From: CATOSP01 sp965237775
Lineage (GTDB): Bacteria > Chloroflexota > Dehalococcoidia > Lucifugimonadales > UBA3495
NCBI GenBank assembly: GCA_965237775.1
Contig: OZ250155.1
Coordinates: 2,418,001-2,482,000, forward strand
DNA: 64,000 nt
Direction of reading: 5' to 3'
In this document: one piece after another, positions 34,554 to 43,866 of the stretch
How positions within the stretch are numbered: position 1 is the stretch's first letter
Layout of the letters: each line of letters opens with the position of its first letter
Notes under the pieces: model-generated
What the model was told of the DNA's origin: nothing
Seen by the model: only the letters and a program-made list of their open reading frames with translations
Databases searched by the model: none
Made by a program: the position numbers and the translations under genes

Positions 34554-35138
34554 CTAAGAGACTGCGTTTAACCGCTCCACTTGAAGGCCCCGCTCGGCCA
34601 TTGCCTGCCTCAGGGGCATGTCCAATTCTCCCACAACCCCGCTCGCGGTTGCGCCGGGCCCGGCTTCTGCCAATCTCTCCCGCATCAGTCCTTCCACCGC
34701 CGCCATGATCGTCGTTGCCAATTCTGAAGAGTAGAGACGTCCCTGTCCTTTAAGTACGGCGCTGTATAACAGCGCGGGTGTCACGATCAAGGCGGTTAGT
34801 TCCATGGCGGGAGGGACCGCCCCCTCAACATCCGAATTAGCGTGCCCGAAATCAAGCCGCAGCCGGAAAGGCCGAAACCGGAAGCTAAACACTTCCCGAT
34901 TTCTCCCCGTTAAACCCAGGACCGACGTTCCAACCTTGGTGGTCCCGCTTCCCAACTCCTTGACCACCGAGCCCTTGGACATCACGAACCCGATTTGGTC
35001 CGCGCTCACGGTCACTTTTTTGCCCCACATCCCCGGAAGCTGTGAAAAGCGTTGACACTCCACCAGGAGCACATCGTCCCCGGCGCGCCCACCATCACCC
35101 CCTGACTGGGTTGCGCCCTGACCGCTGCCCTGGCTCAT
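34554..35138 (-). CDS. SPFH/Band-7-like protein
   Basis: 194 residues on the minus strand, ATG at 35138. After a Gly/Ser-rich start, the segment VTVSADQIGFVMSKGSVVKEL then GSGTTKVG has the start of an SPFH domain, and the later helical part (AVEGLMRERLAE...LRQAMAERGLQVERL) matches the end of such domains. It is shorter than usual and has no membrane anchor. Stand-alone, with convergent orientation to the efflux operon. Confidence 0.5.
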   Translation of the reverse strand: MSQGSGQGATQSGGDGGRAGDDVLLVECQRFSQLPGMWGKKVTVSADQIGFVMSKGSVVKELGSGTTKVGTSVLGLTGRNREVFSFRFRPFRLRLDFGHANSDVEGAVPPAMELTALIVTPALLYSAVLKGQGRLYSSELATTIMAAVEGLMRERLAEAGPGATASGVVGELDMPLRQAMAERGLQVERLNAVS

Positions 35139-35242
35139 AGCTCGTCTCCCGGCTCGACGTCTTCGCCGCTGGTCTCCCTAAAATCGGCGAGACCAATGTT
35201 ACCATAGCGTCACCGTTCTGTTGCCAGCCTTGTTGCCTGCTG

Positions 35243-35266
35243 GTTGCCATGCTCGTTGCCATGCTC
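35243..35266. repeat. Tandem 12-bp repeat GTTGCCATGCTC
   Basis: Two perfect copies and a partial third (GTTGCTATCGTA) in the 235-bp gap between divergent genes. No other feature is seen in this gap apart from a TAAAAT that could be a -10 near 35321. Confidence 0.5.
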
Positions 35267-35373
35267 GTTGCTATCGTAGCCGCCTTGTGTTTGAGCATCG
35301 ACGCCTTCCCTCCGTGTGGTAAAATCCCCGTGGCGAGACCTATTTTGGTCCGATTGACGGAGGTGCAGAGTTA

Positions 35374-37695
35374 ATGACTTCTAACATCGTCCTATCCAAT
35401 GAAGAGTTCAAGGTGGTGGGCGGAAGGCCCATCCGCCACGACGGGACCGACAAGGTTACCGGGCGCGCCCAGTACGGCGCGGACATCCAACTAACTGGGC
35501 TACTCTACGGAAAGGTCCTGCGAAGCCCCCATTCCCACGCCCGGATTAAGAAAATCGACATCAGCCGGGCGAAGGCCGCTCCTGGCGTAAAGGCGGTGGT
35601 CACTTCCACTGACCTCCCCCAACCCTCGGGCCGGCTGGCCGATCTGGGTGAAGGCGCGATGGCCAACCCCAGGTTCCTCAGCAACAACTGCCTGGCCGTC
35701 GATAAGGTCCTTTACAAGGGGCACGCCGTCGCCGCCGTGGCAGCCGCCACCCAGCACGAAGCCGAGCAGGCGTTGTCTTTGATCGACGTTGAATACGAGG
35801 TCCTCCCCCCGGTGCTCAATGTACTGGACGCCATGAAAGCCGACGCCCCGGTGCTACACGAACGGTTGTCCAATAATGCCAACGTCAACATTCGCACCGG
35901 AGGCCTCCGCTCCGACGACGACCCGGAAGTGAGCAACAACATCGCCAACCACTTCTTCTTCGAGGGCGGAGACATCGACAAGGGTTTCGCCGAGGCGGAC
36001 CTTATCGTCGAGCGGGAGTTCAACACCGCCACGGTGCATCAGGGATATATCGAACCCCACAGCGCCACCGCCCATTGGAATTCTGATGGGAAGATAACCA
36101 TCTGGTGCAGCAGCCAGGGGCATTTCAACATTCGGGACCAGTCCGCGATGATCCTCGGCGTCCCGGTGTCCGACATCCGAGTGATCCCCATGGAGATCGG
36201 CGGAGGCTTCGGCGGGAAGACCCTGGTCTACCTGGAGCCCGTCGCATGCTTGCTGTCCAAGGAGGCGGGCAAACCCGTAAAGGTCACAATGAACCGCGCC
36301 GATGTGTTCCAGGGCACTGGCCCGACCTCTGGCAGCTTCATGCGGGTTAAGATGGGCGTCACCAAGGAGGGCCGCATCACCGCCTGTGACGCCACGCTGG
36401 CTTACGAAGCGGGCGCGTTCCCCGGGTCCCCCGTGAACCCCGGACTCCAGTGCATGGTGGGATCCTATGACATTCCCAACGGCAGGCTCGAAGGCTACGA
36501 CGTCGTATCCAACAAGCCCAAAACCGCGGCCTACCGGGCTCCCGGTTCTCCCGCGTCAGCCTTCGCGGTCGAGACTGTGATCGACGAGATCTGCGAAAAA
36601 CTGGAGATTGATCCCCTGGACTTCCGGCTCCTCAACGGCGCGCAGGAAGGCACCCGCCGCCTGACAGGTCCGATGTTCCCGAGGATCGGTTTCATGGAAA
36701 TGGTCGAGGCGGGACGCGACCACGACCACTACCAGACCCCGCTGCGGGGCCCCAACCGGGGCCGCGGCGTGGCTGCTGGCTTCTGGTTCAACGGGGCAGG
36801 CCCCTCCAGCGCCACCGCTAGCGTCCTACCCGATGGCAGCGTCAGCCTTGTCGAGGGCTCACCCGACATCGGCGGCACCAGGGCCGCGGTGGCGATGCAA
36901 TTGGCCGAGGTGCTGGGCATCACCGCCGAAGACGTTAAACCCATGGTCGGCGACACCGACTCGGTGGGCTGGACGTCGGTAACCGGCGGCAGCGGGGTTG
37001 CCTTCAAGACCGGCTGGGCGGCCTACGAAGCGGCACAGGACGTCAAGAACCAGATGATCGCCCGCGCCGCCCGCATCTGGGAAATCTCTCCGGATGACGT
37101 GGACTACATCGACGGCGTCATTTCCCACAAGTCCGATCCGGAACTTAAATTCACCTTCAAGGACCTGGCCAGCCGCCTCAACGGCACCGGAGGTCCCATC
37201 GTTGGCCGCGCCAACGTGGACCCCCGGGGAGTCGGTTCGGCGTTCGCCCTTCACATGGTGGACGTCGAGGTGGACCCCGAGACAGGCAAGGTGGACATCC
37301 TCCGCTACACCGCGTTGCAGGACGCGGGTAAGGCAATTCATCCCAGCTACGTCGAGGGCCAAATCCAGGGCGGCGCCGTCCAGGGGATCGGTTGGGCACT
37401 CAACGAAGAGTACGTCTTCGACGACAAGGGAGAGATGTCCAACCCCACGTTCCTGGACTATCGGATGCCCATCAGCTTGGACCTGCCGATGATCGACACG
37501 GTAATCGTCGAGGTCGCCAATCCTGGCCACCCCTACGGTGTTCGTGGCGTGGGTGAAGTCCCCATCGTCCCTCCCATGGCAGCCATCGCCAACGCGATTT
37601 ACGACGCGGTCGGCGTGCGGATGACCACGCTCCCCATGTCTCCGGGCAACGTGCTTGAAGCCCTGTGGGAGAAGGAGTCCAACGGCTCCAAGTAA
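35374..37695 (+). CDS. Molybdopterin-binding oxidoreductase large subunit (xanthine dehydrogenase family)
   Basis: 773 residues, the usual length. It has the N-terminal a/b hammerhead (IRHDGTDKVTGRAQYGADI), Moco-binding Gly-rich segment IGGGFGGKT, AYRAPGSP, a second Moco region with Gln/Gly contacts, and the C-terminal catalytic-Glu motif GVGEVPIVPP. AYRAPG rather than the AYRCSFR of CO dehydrogenase points to a hydroxylase of purine or aromatic type. The FAD and iron-sulfur subunits normally adjacent are not found here, so partners must be encoded elsewhere. Confidence 0.9.
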   Translation: MTSNIVLSNEEFKVVGGRPIRHDGTDKVTGRAQYGADIQLTGLLYGKVLRSPHSHARIKKIDISRAKAAPGVKAVVTSTDLPQPSGRLADLGEGAMANPRFLSNNCLAVDKVLYKGHAVAAVAAATQHEAEQALSLIDVEYEVLPPVLNVLDAMKADAPVLHERLSNNANVNIRTGGLRSDDDPEVSNNIANHFFFEGGDIDKGFAEADLIVEREFNTATVHQGYIEPHSATAHWNSDGKITIWCSSQGHFNIRDQSAMILGVPVSDIRVIPMEIGGGFGGKTLVYLEPVACLLSKEAGKPVKVTMNRADVFQGTGPTSGSFMRVKMGVTKEGRITACDATLAYEAGAFPGSPVNPGLQCMVGSYDIPNGRLEGYDVVSNKPKTAAYRAPGSPASAFAVETVIDEICEKLEIDPLDFRLLNGAQEGTRRLTGPMFPRIGFMEMVEAGRDHDHYQTPLRGPNRGRGVAAGFWFNGAGPSSATASVLPDGSVSLVEGSPDIGGTRAAVAMQLAEVLGITAEDVKPMVGDTDSVGWTSVTGGSGVAFKTGWAAYEAAQDVKNQMIARAARIWEISPDDVDYIDGVISHKSDPELKFTFKDLASRLNGTGGPIVGRANVDPRGVGSAFALHMVDVEVDPETGKVDILRYTALQDAGKAIHPSYVEGQIQGGAVQGIGWALNEEYVFDDKGEMSNPTFLDYRMPISLDLPMIDTVIVEVANPGHPYGVRGVGEVPIVPPMAAIANAIYDAVGVRMTTLPMSPGNVLEALWEKESNGSK

Positions 37696-37730
37696 CCTGC
37701 AATATGCCGGTGGCTTGACCCAGGCATTAC

Positions 37731-37816
37731 CGGCAGCATGGACCCAAGAAGCGCCGGCAGACGCGGTGGCCCGAACGGCCCCTGTGCAGTCGGCGCTTCG
37801 TCTATGTATGCTGCCG
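37731..37816. other. Nested inverted repeats: candidate structured RNA or terminator
   Basis: Outer arms CGGCAGCAT/ATGCTGCCG (37731-37739, 37808-37816), middle arms GAAGCGCCG/CGGCGCTTC (37748-37756, 37791-37799), and a small inner GGCC/GGCC stem. All are perfect and co-axial. It sits in the 291-bp gap after the oxidoreductase gene; nothing else was found in that gap. Confidence 0.5.
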
Positions 37817-37986
37817 TGAAGAGTCAGAATCTCCCGTCCAATAACGGCATCAAATAAGTAACTGGGAGGGGGCAAACATCATCCCAATCATCTGCCTCGC
37901 TGGCAAAGTGTATCTGCCCGAATCATGTAAATCCCGCAGCGCCGTTTGGTCGTAGGTTAGAGTCGTAGGTCAGTCGTGGATTAAAT

Positions 37987-38643
37987 GTGACGGCGGGACG
38001 CAAACGCCTGGACTCAGTGATCTACCTTGCCAAGACGCCAGCCCGTGTAGGAGCAAAATTGCCGTCGAAGAGAACTAACCAACGTCAACTCTGGGGGCTT
38101 ATCGCCTCTCCTAGGACATTGGCCCTCTGTCTGATCGGCTTCGCTCTTTCGTTGGTGGCCTGCTCGACCGGAGGCCAGACCAACTCCGCCGATGGCGCGG
38201 CGGATTTCCCAATCAGTCTGTACCAGGGCTCGGAAACCCTCGGAGGACCGGAGATCAACTTCTCCGATCTCCAGGGTAAGCCGGTGGTGCTGAATTTCTG
38301 GGCCGGGTTGTGCCCCCCGTGCCGGGCGGAAATGCCCGACATGGAAGCCTTCCACCAGGCCTACGGGGACAGGGTCATCTTGATCGGCGTGGACGTGGGT
38401 GAATTCATGAAGCTGGGCAGCCAGGACGACGCCAAAGCGCTATTAACCAACCTGGGAATCAGCTACCCGGCTGGATACACAACCCATGACGGTGTGATCG
38501 CCGACTACGGCGTACTCTCTATGCCTACCACGGTATTCATCGACGCTGACGGCGGCATCTACCGGAAGTGGTCCGGCTTGCTGGACCACGATGCTCTGGC
38601 AAGCGTTACCGACAAAATGCTAGAGGAAACCTCAGCGCAATAG
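37987..38643 (+). CDS. TlpA-like thioredoxin lipoprotein
   Basis: 218 residues from a GTG at 37987. A long basic leader precedes a hydrophobic segment ending in a lipobox (LSLVACS, Cys at about 58). The thioredoxin domain has the active site CPPC in GLCPPCRAEMP and the cis-Pro region LSMPTTVF. An extracytoplasmic thiol-disulfide oxidoreductase; the CcdA-like gene 17 bp downstream probably supplies its electrons. The true start may be a little further in. Confidence 0.9.
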   Translation: MTAGRKRLDSVIYLAKTPARVGAKLPSKRTNQRQLWGLIASPRTLALCLIGFALSLVACSTGGQTNSADGAADFPISLYQGSETLGGPEINFSDLQGKPVVLNFWAGLCPPCRAEMPDMEAFHQAYGDRVILIGVDVGEFMKLGSQDDAKALLTNLGISYPAGYTTHDGVIADYGVLSMPTTVFIDADGGIYRKWSGLLDHDALASVTDKMLEETSAQ

Positions 38644-38660
38644 GCGGGTTGGGATAAGAC

Positions 38661-39572
38661 ATGTTTGCTACCAAGACTATCTCCGCGGTGCTTCGACAGC
38701 CCAATCAGTGGAGGAGCATCGCTCTCTCGGCCGGGCTGGGGTTCCTGGCGTTGGCGGTTGCCTATATCGGGGCCGTAACCCTGGGCAAAGATACGGGTAT
38801 CGACGGTGTAAACCGCTTCGTCGAGGGCCTGTCCGGCAGCTCCAGCTCCTTCCTCGGAAATCTTGGCCTGTGGGCGCCCCTTGGCTTCGCTTTCGCCGCT
38901 GGAATGGCTTCCGCGGTTAACCCCTGTGGGTTCGCCATGCTTCCCGCCTACCTTGGCCTTTACCTCGGTTCAAACTCGGAAGCGCGAGAGAAGCCGCATA
39001 TCATGCGCCAGGTCGGAAGGGCATGGCTGGTCGGAGGTTCGGTCACCGCCGGATTTGTAGTGCTCTTCGGCGTGGTGGGTGGACTTATCAGCCTCGGAGC
39101 GCGGTCCGTCGTGGTGGAAATCCTGCCCTGGTTGGGGTTGGCAATTGGAGTGCTTCTGGTCTTCGCCGGGGCATGGCTGGTCGGCGGCGGCAAGCTCTAC
39201 ACAGAGCTGGCGGCCAGGGCGGCAACCAGGTTGGGGGACCCTTCCGCCATCAGTCCCAAGGGGTACTTTCTATTCGGTTTGAGCTACGGGACGGCGTCCC
39301 TGAGCTGCACGCTGCCGGTGTTCCTCGCCGTGGTCGGAACCAGCTTCGCCTCGTCCAGCATTCTGGCGTCGGCGGGCCAGTTCTTCCTCTATGCCCTGGG
39401 AATGGGCTTGGTAATCATCGCGCTGACCCTGGGAATCGCCTTCGCCCGGGGAGCTATGGTTGGAGCATTGCGAAAAGCCCTTCCCTACATCCAGCCCATC
39501 GGCTCATGGCTCATGATCGTGGCGGGCGCCTACATCGTCTTCTACTGGCTCACCATCGGCGGCCTGCTGTAA
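38661..39572 (+). CDS. CcdA/DsbD-type thiol-disulfide membrane transporter
   Basis: 303 residues, about seven TM helices. The two functional Cys are in NPCGFAMLPAYLG and SCTLPVFL, as in CcdA. It passes reducing power from cytoplasmic thioredoxin to exported thiol proteins. The pairing with a TlpA-like protein suggests cytochrome c maturation or oxidative protein repair. An extra N-terminal TM helix (about 20-42) precedes the usual core. Confidence 0.9.
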   Translation: MFATKTISAVLRQPNQWRSIALSAGLGFLALAVAYIGAVTLGKDTGIDGVNRFVEGLSGSSSSFLGNLGLWAPLGFAFAAGMASAVNPCGFAMLPAYLGLYLGSNSEAREKPHIMRQVGRAWLVGGSVTAGFVVLFGVVGGLISLGARSVVVEILPWLGLAIGVLLVFAGAWLVGGGKLYTELAARAATRLGDPSAISPKGYFLFGLSYGTASLSCTLPVFLAVVGTSFASSSILASAGQFFLYALGMGLVIIALTLGIAFARGAMVGALRKALPYIQPIGSWLMIVAGAYIVFYWLTIGGLL

Positions 39573-39600
39573 CCACCCGCGTCAACCCAATCCAGGACCC

Positions 39601-40596
39601 CTAACCCACCGCCAGGCCCCTGACCTCTTTCGCCTTCTCCGGCAGGTCGTGGGACGTCCACGCCGCCCCGTCGTCCAATGTGCCGAACACCTGACCGTCC
39701 CGGGCAATGCAGTAGATATGTCCCGGAGACCTGGGGTCGATTCCGACAGCCATCATGGTCGCGTTTGCGCTGATTCCGCTGTCCACCCTCTCGAACGTCT
39801 GAAACAGGTCGCGGCTGCGGTAAAGCGCTCCCTGGGAGCTGCGGGCCGCCGCGCCAATGGACACGAAAAGAGTGTTGGCGTCGTTGGGGGCCACGCGCAG
39901 GTCGCGGGTATAGGTGATTTCCGAGAACTGCCCAAAGTCCACCGGCACCCATTCGCTGCCCCGGTCCGGCCCGATGAAGGGTCCCTGCCGGGTGGTGATG
40001 TATACCGTGTGGGGCGATGCCGCGCTGCACTGGATGCCGTGCAGGTCCAAGGTGTCCTCGCTGGGCGCAAGTGAGCCGGTTATCTCGTCCCAGCTATCCC
40101 CGCCGTCGGAGCTGCGTATCACTCCCGCCACTTCCAACGCCGCGTAAATCTCGTCCGGGTGATTGGGGTCGGCCGCCAAGGCGATGACCCTGGTCGGGAA
40201 GGCCATGGCGCACTCGTTGGAACCCATGCTTGCGCTAAGTTTCCGCCAGGAGTCGCCGCCATTGATGCTCCGGTATATCTCACCCGGGGCAGTTCCGCAG
40301 TACATCACGCTGGGGTCGCCCGGCCTGAACATGAACGACCACACCGGAGCGCCGGAACTGGGGTAATCCAGCCGCTCCCAGTGGGCTCCCCGGTCCGCGC
40401 TGCGGTAGGGACCGTCCTGGGTCCCGGCGTAGATGACCTGCGGGTCGTTGGGGTGGACCGCCACACCCGGGACTATGGGGTCGGCGGGCAACCCATTGGT
40501 CAGCTCCTCCCATTGGCTCGATCCCGGAGACAACCGGTACAGGCCGCTGTTTTCCGCGCCCACATAGACGTATGTATTGTTGCTGCTGGAAGTCAT
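39601..40596 (-). CDS. BNR/Asp-box beta-propeller protein
   Basis: 331 residues; ATG at 40596 in an ATGA overlap with purS. Six or so blades carry Asp-box-like motifs: SADRGAHWERL, SINGGDSWRKL, SSDGGDSWDEI, SRDLFQTFERV. This resembles sialidase-type, VPS10-like or Ycf48-like propellers. No signal peptide is visible, so it is probably cytoplasmic. Its place as the last gene of a purine operon is unexpected. Confidence 0.8.
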   Translation of the reverse strand: MTSSSNNTYVYVGAENSGLYRLSPGSSQWEELTNGLPADPIVPGVAVHPNDPQVIYAGTQDGPYRSADRGAHWERLDYPSSGAPVWSFMFRPGDPSVMYCGTAPGEIYRSINGGDSWRKLSASMGSNECAMAFPTRVIALAADPNHPDEIYAALEVAGVIRSSDGGDSWDEITGSLAPSEDTLDLHGIQCSAASPHTVYITTRQGPFIGPDRGSEWVPVDFGQFSEITYTRDLRVAPNDANTLFVSIGAAARSSQGALYRSRDLFQTFERVDSGISANATMMAVGIDPRSPGHIYCIARDGQVFGTLDDGAAWTSHDLPEKAKEVRGLAVG

Positions 40597-40859
40597 GGTC
40601 CGTCCTCCTCTTGTACGGGTTCAAGATCGTAGCGGAACTCTTCGATCACGGGATTGGCAAGCAAAGTCTCGCACATCCGGTTGACCAATAAGTCAGCCCG
40701 CGACTGGTCCACCTCGTTGATACGGACCTCAAGGTACTTGCCGACTCGAATATCCGTTGCCGTATCAAAACCCAGGTTGCTCAACGTCGCCAGGACCGTC
40801 TGGCCCTGGGGATCGCTAACGGTGGGCTTCAACGTGACGTAAACCCTGGCCAAAAACAA
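40593..40859 (-). CDS. purS: Phosphoribosylformylglycinamidine synthase subunit PurS
   Basis: 88 residues, family length about 80-85. Sequence RVYVTLKPTVSDPQGQTVL, LSNLGF, IRVGKYLEVRI matches PurS throughout. TTG at 40859 (or 40853) is the probable start; no ATG is available in that region. It is the small adaptor that joins PurL and PurQ for the fourth step of purine synthesis; purL and purQ are not in the window. The stop overlaps the beta-propeller gene. Confidence 0.9.
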   Translation of the reverse strand: MFLARVYVTLKPTVSDPQGQTVLATLSNLGFDTATDIRVGKYLEVRINEVDQSRADLLVNRMCETLLANPVIEEFRYDLEPVQEEDGP

Positions 40860-40864
40860 TCGGG

Positions 40865-41554
40865 CTACCTGCCCATGGGAGCGATCGCGGCGGCACAGGG
40901 AATTCTCTCCGGACCAAGATTGCCGGCGTATGTCTCGATGAACGTCGCTAGGCGGTCCCGGTCTACCCCTTGCATGGTGTCCGACACGCCCCATGTGGCT
41001 GCCGCCACCGTCCCCACAGGAAGTTGGTCGTAGAACCGGGTCAATCCCCAAAGCGAGGCGAGTTCGATGCTGTCCATGGCTTCCTTGAGGTCGTTAACCT
41101 CACCCAGAGTTTCCAGGTTGTAGCTCACGACGATGATCCCGTGTTCCAGGTTGTGCACGATACGCTCGTCGGGAAGTCCGTCCTCATAAAATGCGCAGCG
41201 GGCCTGAGTGTCCCAGTGGTCGCCGGAGGTCGGGGGAACGGTACTGTACTCGACTGTCTGACCCATGGGAACGTGTTCGTTGAGCCCCGTCGGTCCGACC
41301 GGCATCAAGACCTGCTTGAGTCCGACCCCCTCGACATGTTCATGGGCGCTGCCCTCGGGGGCGCTTGTCCGGTTGAAGTTCATACTTCCCAGGACGAACC
41401 CCGCGATCACCAGCACGGCTATCACAACTGAAGCAACCAGGTAGAGTATATTGGTCTTTCTGCGCCGCGGCCGGGTCATGCTCAAGGTAGCGGCTCCAGT
41501 TGCACCCCTCTGCACAGCCCGCCCACGCCGTCTCCTATGTCTTGACTCGGGCAC
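40865..41554 (-). CDS. DUF3105 membrane-anchored protein
   Basis: 229 residues. A basic cytoplasmic start (RHRRRRGR...RPRRRK), one TM helix (ILYLVASVVIAVLVIAGFVL), then the DUF3105 core: PPTSGDHWDTQARCAFYEDG, ERIVHNLEHGIIVVSYN. The conserved His/Glu (HNLEHG) may bind metal. Starts at 41554, though an internal Met (LSMTRPRRRK) is also possible. Function unknown for the family; here it is sandwiched between purC and purS. Confidence 0.85.
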   Translation of the reverse strand: MPESRHRRRRGRAVQRGATGAATLSMTRPRRRKTNILYLVASVVIAVLVIAGFVLGSMNFNRTSAPEGSAHEHVEGVGLKQVLMPVGPTGLNEHVPMGQTVEYSTVPPTSGDHWDTQARCAFYEDGLPDERIVHNLEHGIIVVSYNLETLGEVNDLKEAMDSIELASLWGLTRFYDQLPVGTVAAATWGVSDTMQGVDRDRLATFIETYAGNLGPERIPCAAAIAPMGR

Positions 41555-41568
41555 GAGAAACCTCCGTT

Positions 41569-42465
41569 TTACAACTCTTGTCCAGTGATGCGGCGATGGG
41601 CCTCCATGTAGCGCTCCGCGGTCCTTTCCACGATGTCCTGGGGTAGTTCAGGCGCGGGAGGCTCGCGGTCCCAGCCCTGGGAAGTCAGCCAGTCGCGGAC
41701 GAACTGCTTGTCGAAACTTGGCAGCGACTTTCCTGGTTCATAGTTGTCCGGGTCCCAGAAGCGGCTGGAGTCCGGAGTCAACAGCTCGTCGATGAGGATA
41801 ATCTCCCCGTGGAGCAGCCCAAACTCCAACTTGGTGTCCGCCAAGATGACGCCTCTGTCCCTGGCGTAATCATGGCCGAAGAGGTACACCGCCTTGGTCA
41901 GCTCCTCCAACCTGCCCGCCAACTCCGGTCCGACCATGTCCACCACCTCGGCGTCGGACATGTTCTCGTCGTGCCCCTCCTCCGCCTTGGTCGTTGGGGT
42001 GAACAGGGGCTCGGGAAAGCGGTCGCCGTCCACCAACCCAGGGGGCATCGGTTTCCCGGAGACCGTGCCGCTCTGCCGGTACTCGGCCCAGGCGGAGCCC
42101 GTGATATAGCCGCGAACGACGCATTCTATGTCTATGCGTTCTGCCTTCCTCACTATCATTGCCTGCCCCGCAACCTCCGAAGGCAATTCGGCCAGGAATT
42201 CGTTGCCTCTGAACTGCGAAGCGACGTCTGGCGAGTTGGCAAGCGCGATCACATGATTGGGCACAATGTGACGTGTCTTGTCAAACCAGAAGCCCGACAA
42301 GCTGTTGAGTACGCCGCCCTTGTTCGGTATCCCCGTCGGTAACACTACGTCGAAAGCAGAAATACGGTCTGTGGTGACCATCAGCAGCGTATCGTCGTCG
42401 ATGCTATAGGTATCACGCACCTTGCCCCTGTGGATACGATTTGGAAGTTGGGTCTCCAGTAACAT
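41569..42465 (-). CDS. purC: SAICAR synthase
   Basis: 298 residues. KVRDTY near the N-terminus, TDRISAFDVVLP, the ECVVRGYITGSAWAEY motif and LADTKLEFG are typical. It joins aspartate to CAIR in purine synthesis. The length fits the longer, eukaryote-like monofunctional type. GGAG ribosome site just upstream of ATG. Confidence 0.97.
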   Translation of the reverse strand: MLLETQLPNRIHRGKVRDTYSIDDDTLLMVTTDRISAFDVVLPTGIPNKGGVLNSLSGFWFDKTRHIVPNHVIALANSPDVASQFRGNEFLAELPSEVAGQAMIVRKAERIDIECVVRGYITGSAWAEYRQSGTVSGKPMPPGLVDGDRFPEPLFTPTTKAEEGHDENMSDAEVVDMVGPELAGRLEELTKAVYLFGHDYARDRGVILADTKLEFGLLHGEIILIDELLTPDSSRFWDPDNYEPGKSLPSFDKQFVRDWLTSQGWDREPPAPELPQDIVERTAERYMEAHRRITGQEL

Positions 42466-42555
42466 CTATCACTCCTTCCCCAACAGATGGTGGACCGGCC
42501 GATTTCCCGAATCAACCGGAAGTGGAAAATTTTCGGACCGGGCTAGACCTTCCGG

Positions 42556-43866
42556 CTAGACAGACACCTTTCCCGCAACCAGGCCAAGCCGTTGGAACGT
42601 GTCGTCAACGTATCGCGTGTAATAGCCGTAGTCGAAGAGTTCTTCCAGCTCTTCGTGCGAAAGGTGCGCTGACACCTCCCGGTCGGACTTTATCAAGTCC
42701 CGGAAGTCTTTGCCAAAATCCCATCCCTGCATCGCGTTCCGTTGCACGATGGCGTAAGCGTCCTCACGCGCCAACCCCTTGTCCACCAGCGCCAGCAACA
42801 CCCGCTGGCTGAAAATCAAGCCCTGCGTGCTCTCCACGTTTGACCACATCCGGTCCGGATAGACCCTCAAGTCTCCGACGACACGGGTGAAAATGCTCAG
42901 TATGTAGTCCAGTGCCAGGCAGGCGTCCGGGAGGATGATCCGCTCGGCGGAAGAGTGGCTAATGTCCCGCTCTCCCCATAGCGCGACGTTCTCCAAAGCG
43001 GTGACGCTGTGCCCCCTTATCAGCCGCGCCAGCCCGCAGATGCGCTCGGCCAACTCCGGGTTGCGCTTATGGGGCATCGACGAAGAGCCTTTTTGTCCCT
43101 CATCGAAGGGTTCCTCCAGCTCTCGTATTTCCGTGCGCTGCAGGGACCGTATTTCCGTGGCAAATTTCTCCAGGGAAGCAGCGATAAGGGCCAGCGTAAG
43201 TACGAAGTGGGCGTACCGGTCTCGTTGCACGATCTGGTTGGAGACCGTGGCCACCTCCAGCCCCAGAAGTTTGCAAACGCGCTCCTCAACCGAGGGCGGC
43301 ACGGTGGCATGGGTGCCAACCGCACCGGAAATCTTCCCGACCCGCACCGTCTCCAAGGCTTCTACCAGCCGGGCGCGCTGCCTGCGCATCTCCTCCCACC
43401 AGATCGCGATCTTGAGGCCGAACGTGATAGGCTCGGCGTGGACCCCGTGCGTCCTGCCCATCATCACGGTGTCTTTATGGAAGATGGCCAGCCGCTCCAG
43501 CGCGGCGATAGCCTCGTCCATGTCCTGAAGCAGCAGGTCCCCGGCCTCGATTAGCTGCAGACCCAGCGCGGTGTCCAGCTTGTCCGACGACGTTAGCCCC
43601 AGATGGAGCCACCGTCCCTCGGGACCTATGCCCACGGTAATCGAAGAGAGGAAGGCATTCGTCTCGTGCCTGACCGTTTCGAGTATGCTCATCATTCGCT
43701 GGTGGTCGTACTTGGCGTGGCGCAAGCGTTCCATGTCCTCGAGAGGGATGACCCCTTCTTCGGTCCAAGCTTCGCACACCGCCAACTCCACATCCAGCCA
43801 GAGTTGGTACTTGTTTTCGTCGGACCAGACGCGCTTCATCGCGGGGCGGGAATACCGGTCGATCAC
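42556..43866 (-). CDS. purB: Adenylosuccinate lyase
   Basis: 436 residues. Signature GSSSMPHKRNP, catalytic His region GRTHGVHAEP, and TSSDKLDTAL. Acts twice in purine synthesis (SAICAR to AICAR; adenylosuccinate to AMP). Its ATG overlaps the stop of the HAD gene upstream by 4 nt. Confidence 0.97.
   Translation of the reverse strand: MIDRYSRPAMKRVWSDENKYQLWLDVELAVCEAWTEEGVIPLEDMERLRHAKYDHQRMMSILETVRHETNAFLSSITVGIGPEGRWLHLGLTSSDKLDTALGLQLIEAGDLLLQDMDEAIAALERLAIFHKDTVMMGRTHGVHAEPITFGLKIAIWWEEMRRQRARLVEALETVRVGKISGAVGTHATVPPSVEERVCKLLGLEVATVSNQIVQRDRYAHFVLTLALIAASLEKFATEIRSLQRTEIRELEEPFDEGQKGSSSMPHKRNPELAERICGLARLIRGHSVTALENVALWGERDISHSSAERIILPDACLALDYILSIFTRVVGDLRVYPDRMWSNVESTQGLIFSQRVLLALVDKGLAREDAYAIVQRNAMQGWDFGKDFRDLIKSDREVSAHLSHEELEELFDYGYYTRYVDDTFQRLGLVAGKVSV

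Noticed and set aside
35374..37695. Carbon monoxide dehydrogenase large subunit (coxL)
   Set aside because: The active-site loop reads AYRAPG rather than the AYRCSFR of form I CO dehydrogenase.
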